NCBI RefSeq assembly: GCF_001625305.1
Contig: NW_017802935.1
Span: 2,487,514-2,551,513 of the forward strand
Direction: 5' to 3'
Length of the DNA stretch: 64,000 nt
From: Branchiostoma belcheri
Lineage: Eukaryota; Chordata; Leptocardii; Amphioxiformes; Branchiostomatidae
More notes on this DNA, generated by a model. The model was not told the origin of the DNA and did no database searches. It saw only the letters and a program-made list of their open reading frames with translations. The stretch itself is not shown here. Within the stretch, counting starts at the first letter, position 1.

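Noticed and set aside
1-64000. CRISPR arrays, rRNA, bacterial operons or a viral insertion
   Set aside because: No regularly spaced direct repeats, no rRNA-like sequence, and no capsid-, integrase- or polymerase-like frames other than the short LINE tails. The window is plainly animal genomic DNA.

Overview
The window is 64 kb of eukaryotic, almost certainly invertebrate-chordate DNA, and holds most of one intron-rich gene on the + strand. Spliced together, 35 exons (4126 to the right edge) encode a Disco-interacting protein 2 (DIP2) orthologue: an N-terminal DMAP1-binding-type region, a low-complexity Gln/Ser linker, and two tandem fatty-acyl-AMP-ligase-like (adenylate-forming) domains. The exons join in phase with GT/AG splice sites and give 1,372 codons. 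By comparison with vertebrate DIP2 (about 1,570 residues), roughly the last 200 to 240 residues lie beyond the window. The intron-rich deuterostome gene structure, the repeat families, the many TACATGTA palindromes, and haplotype-style duplications next to 20-N gaps all suggest a lancelet (Branchiostoma) draft assembly. The genus is inferred.

Layout: 1-4125 is upstream flank with a promoter-like segment just before exon 1. Intron 1 is about 23 kb. It contains two near-identical copies of one roughly 4.1 kb segment (9881-16401 and 16422-20602) separated by 20 Ns, which look like two alleles assembled in series. Comparing the alleles exposes three polymorphic insertions: an 0.8 kb hAT-like TIR element and a 1.6 kb TIR element in copy A, and an 80-bp retro-type insertion with a 14-bp target duplication in copy B. 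Exons 2-7 (27.5-46.9 kb) are spread across long introns with LINE 3' ends, hairpin MITEs (one a perfect 118-bp palindrome) and a recurring intronic repeat family. Exons 8-35 are packed into 47.2-64 kb and encode the two enzyme-like domains.

A second allele-type duplication around an N gap (about 52890-54852 and 54873-56448) repeats exons 23-25. A naive gene model would therefore gain an in-frame 82-residue repeat that is very likely an assembly artefact. One of these alleles carries a Harbinger-type MITE that the other lacks.

The most interesting gene-level observation is a set of five open, splice-site-flanked, phase-preserving segments inside introns (41701-41790, 44519-44563, 46124-46144, 56646-56717, 59178-59237). 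They could be cassette exons. One of them echoes a motif at the end of exon 5. No rRNA, functional tRNA, CRISPR array or bacterial-style operon is present.
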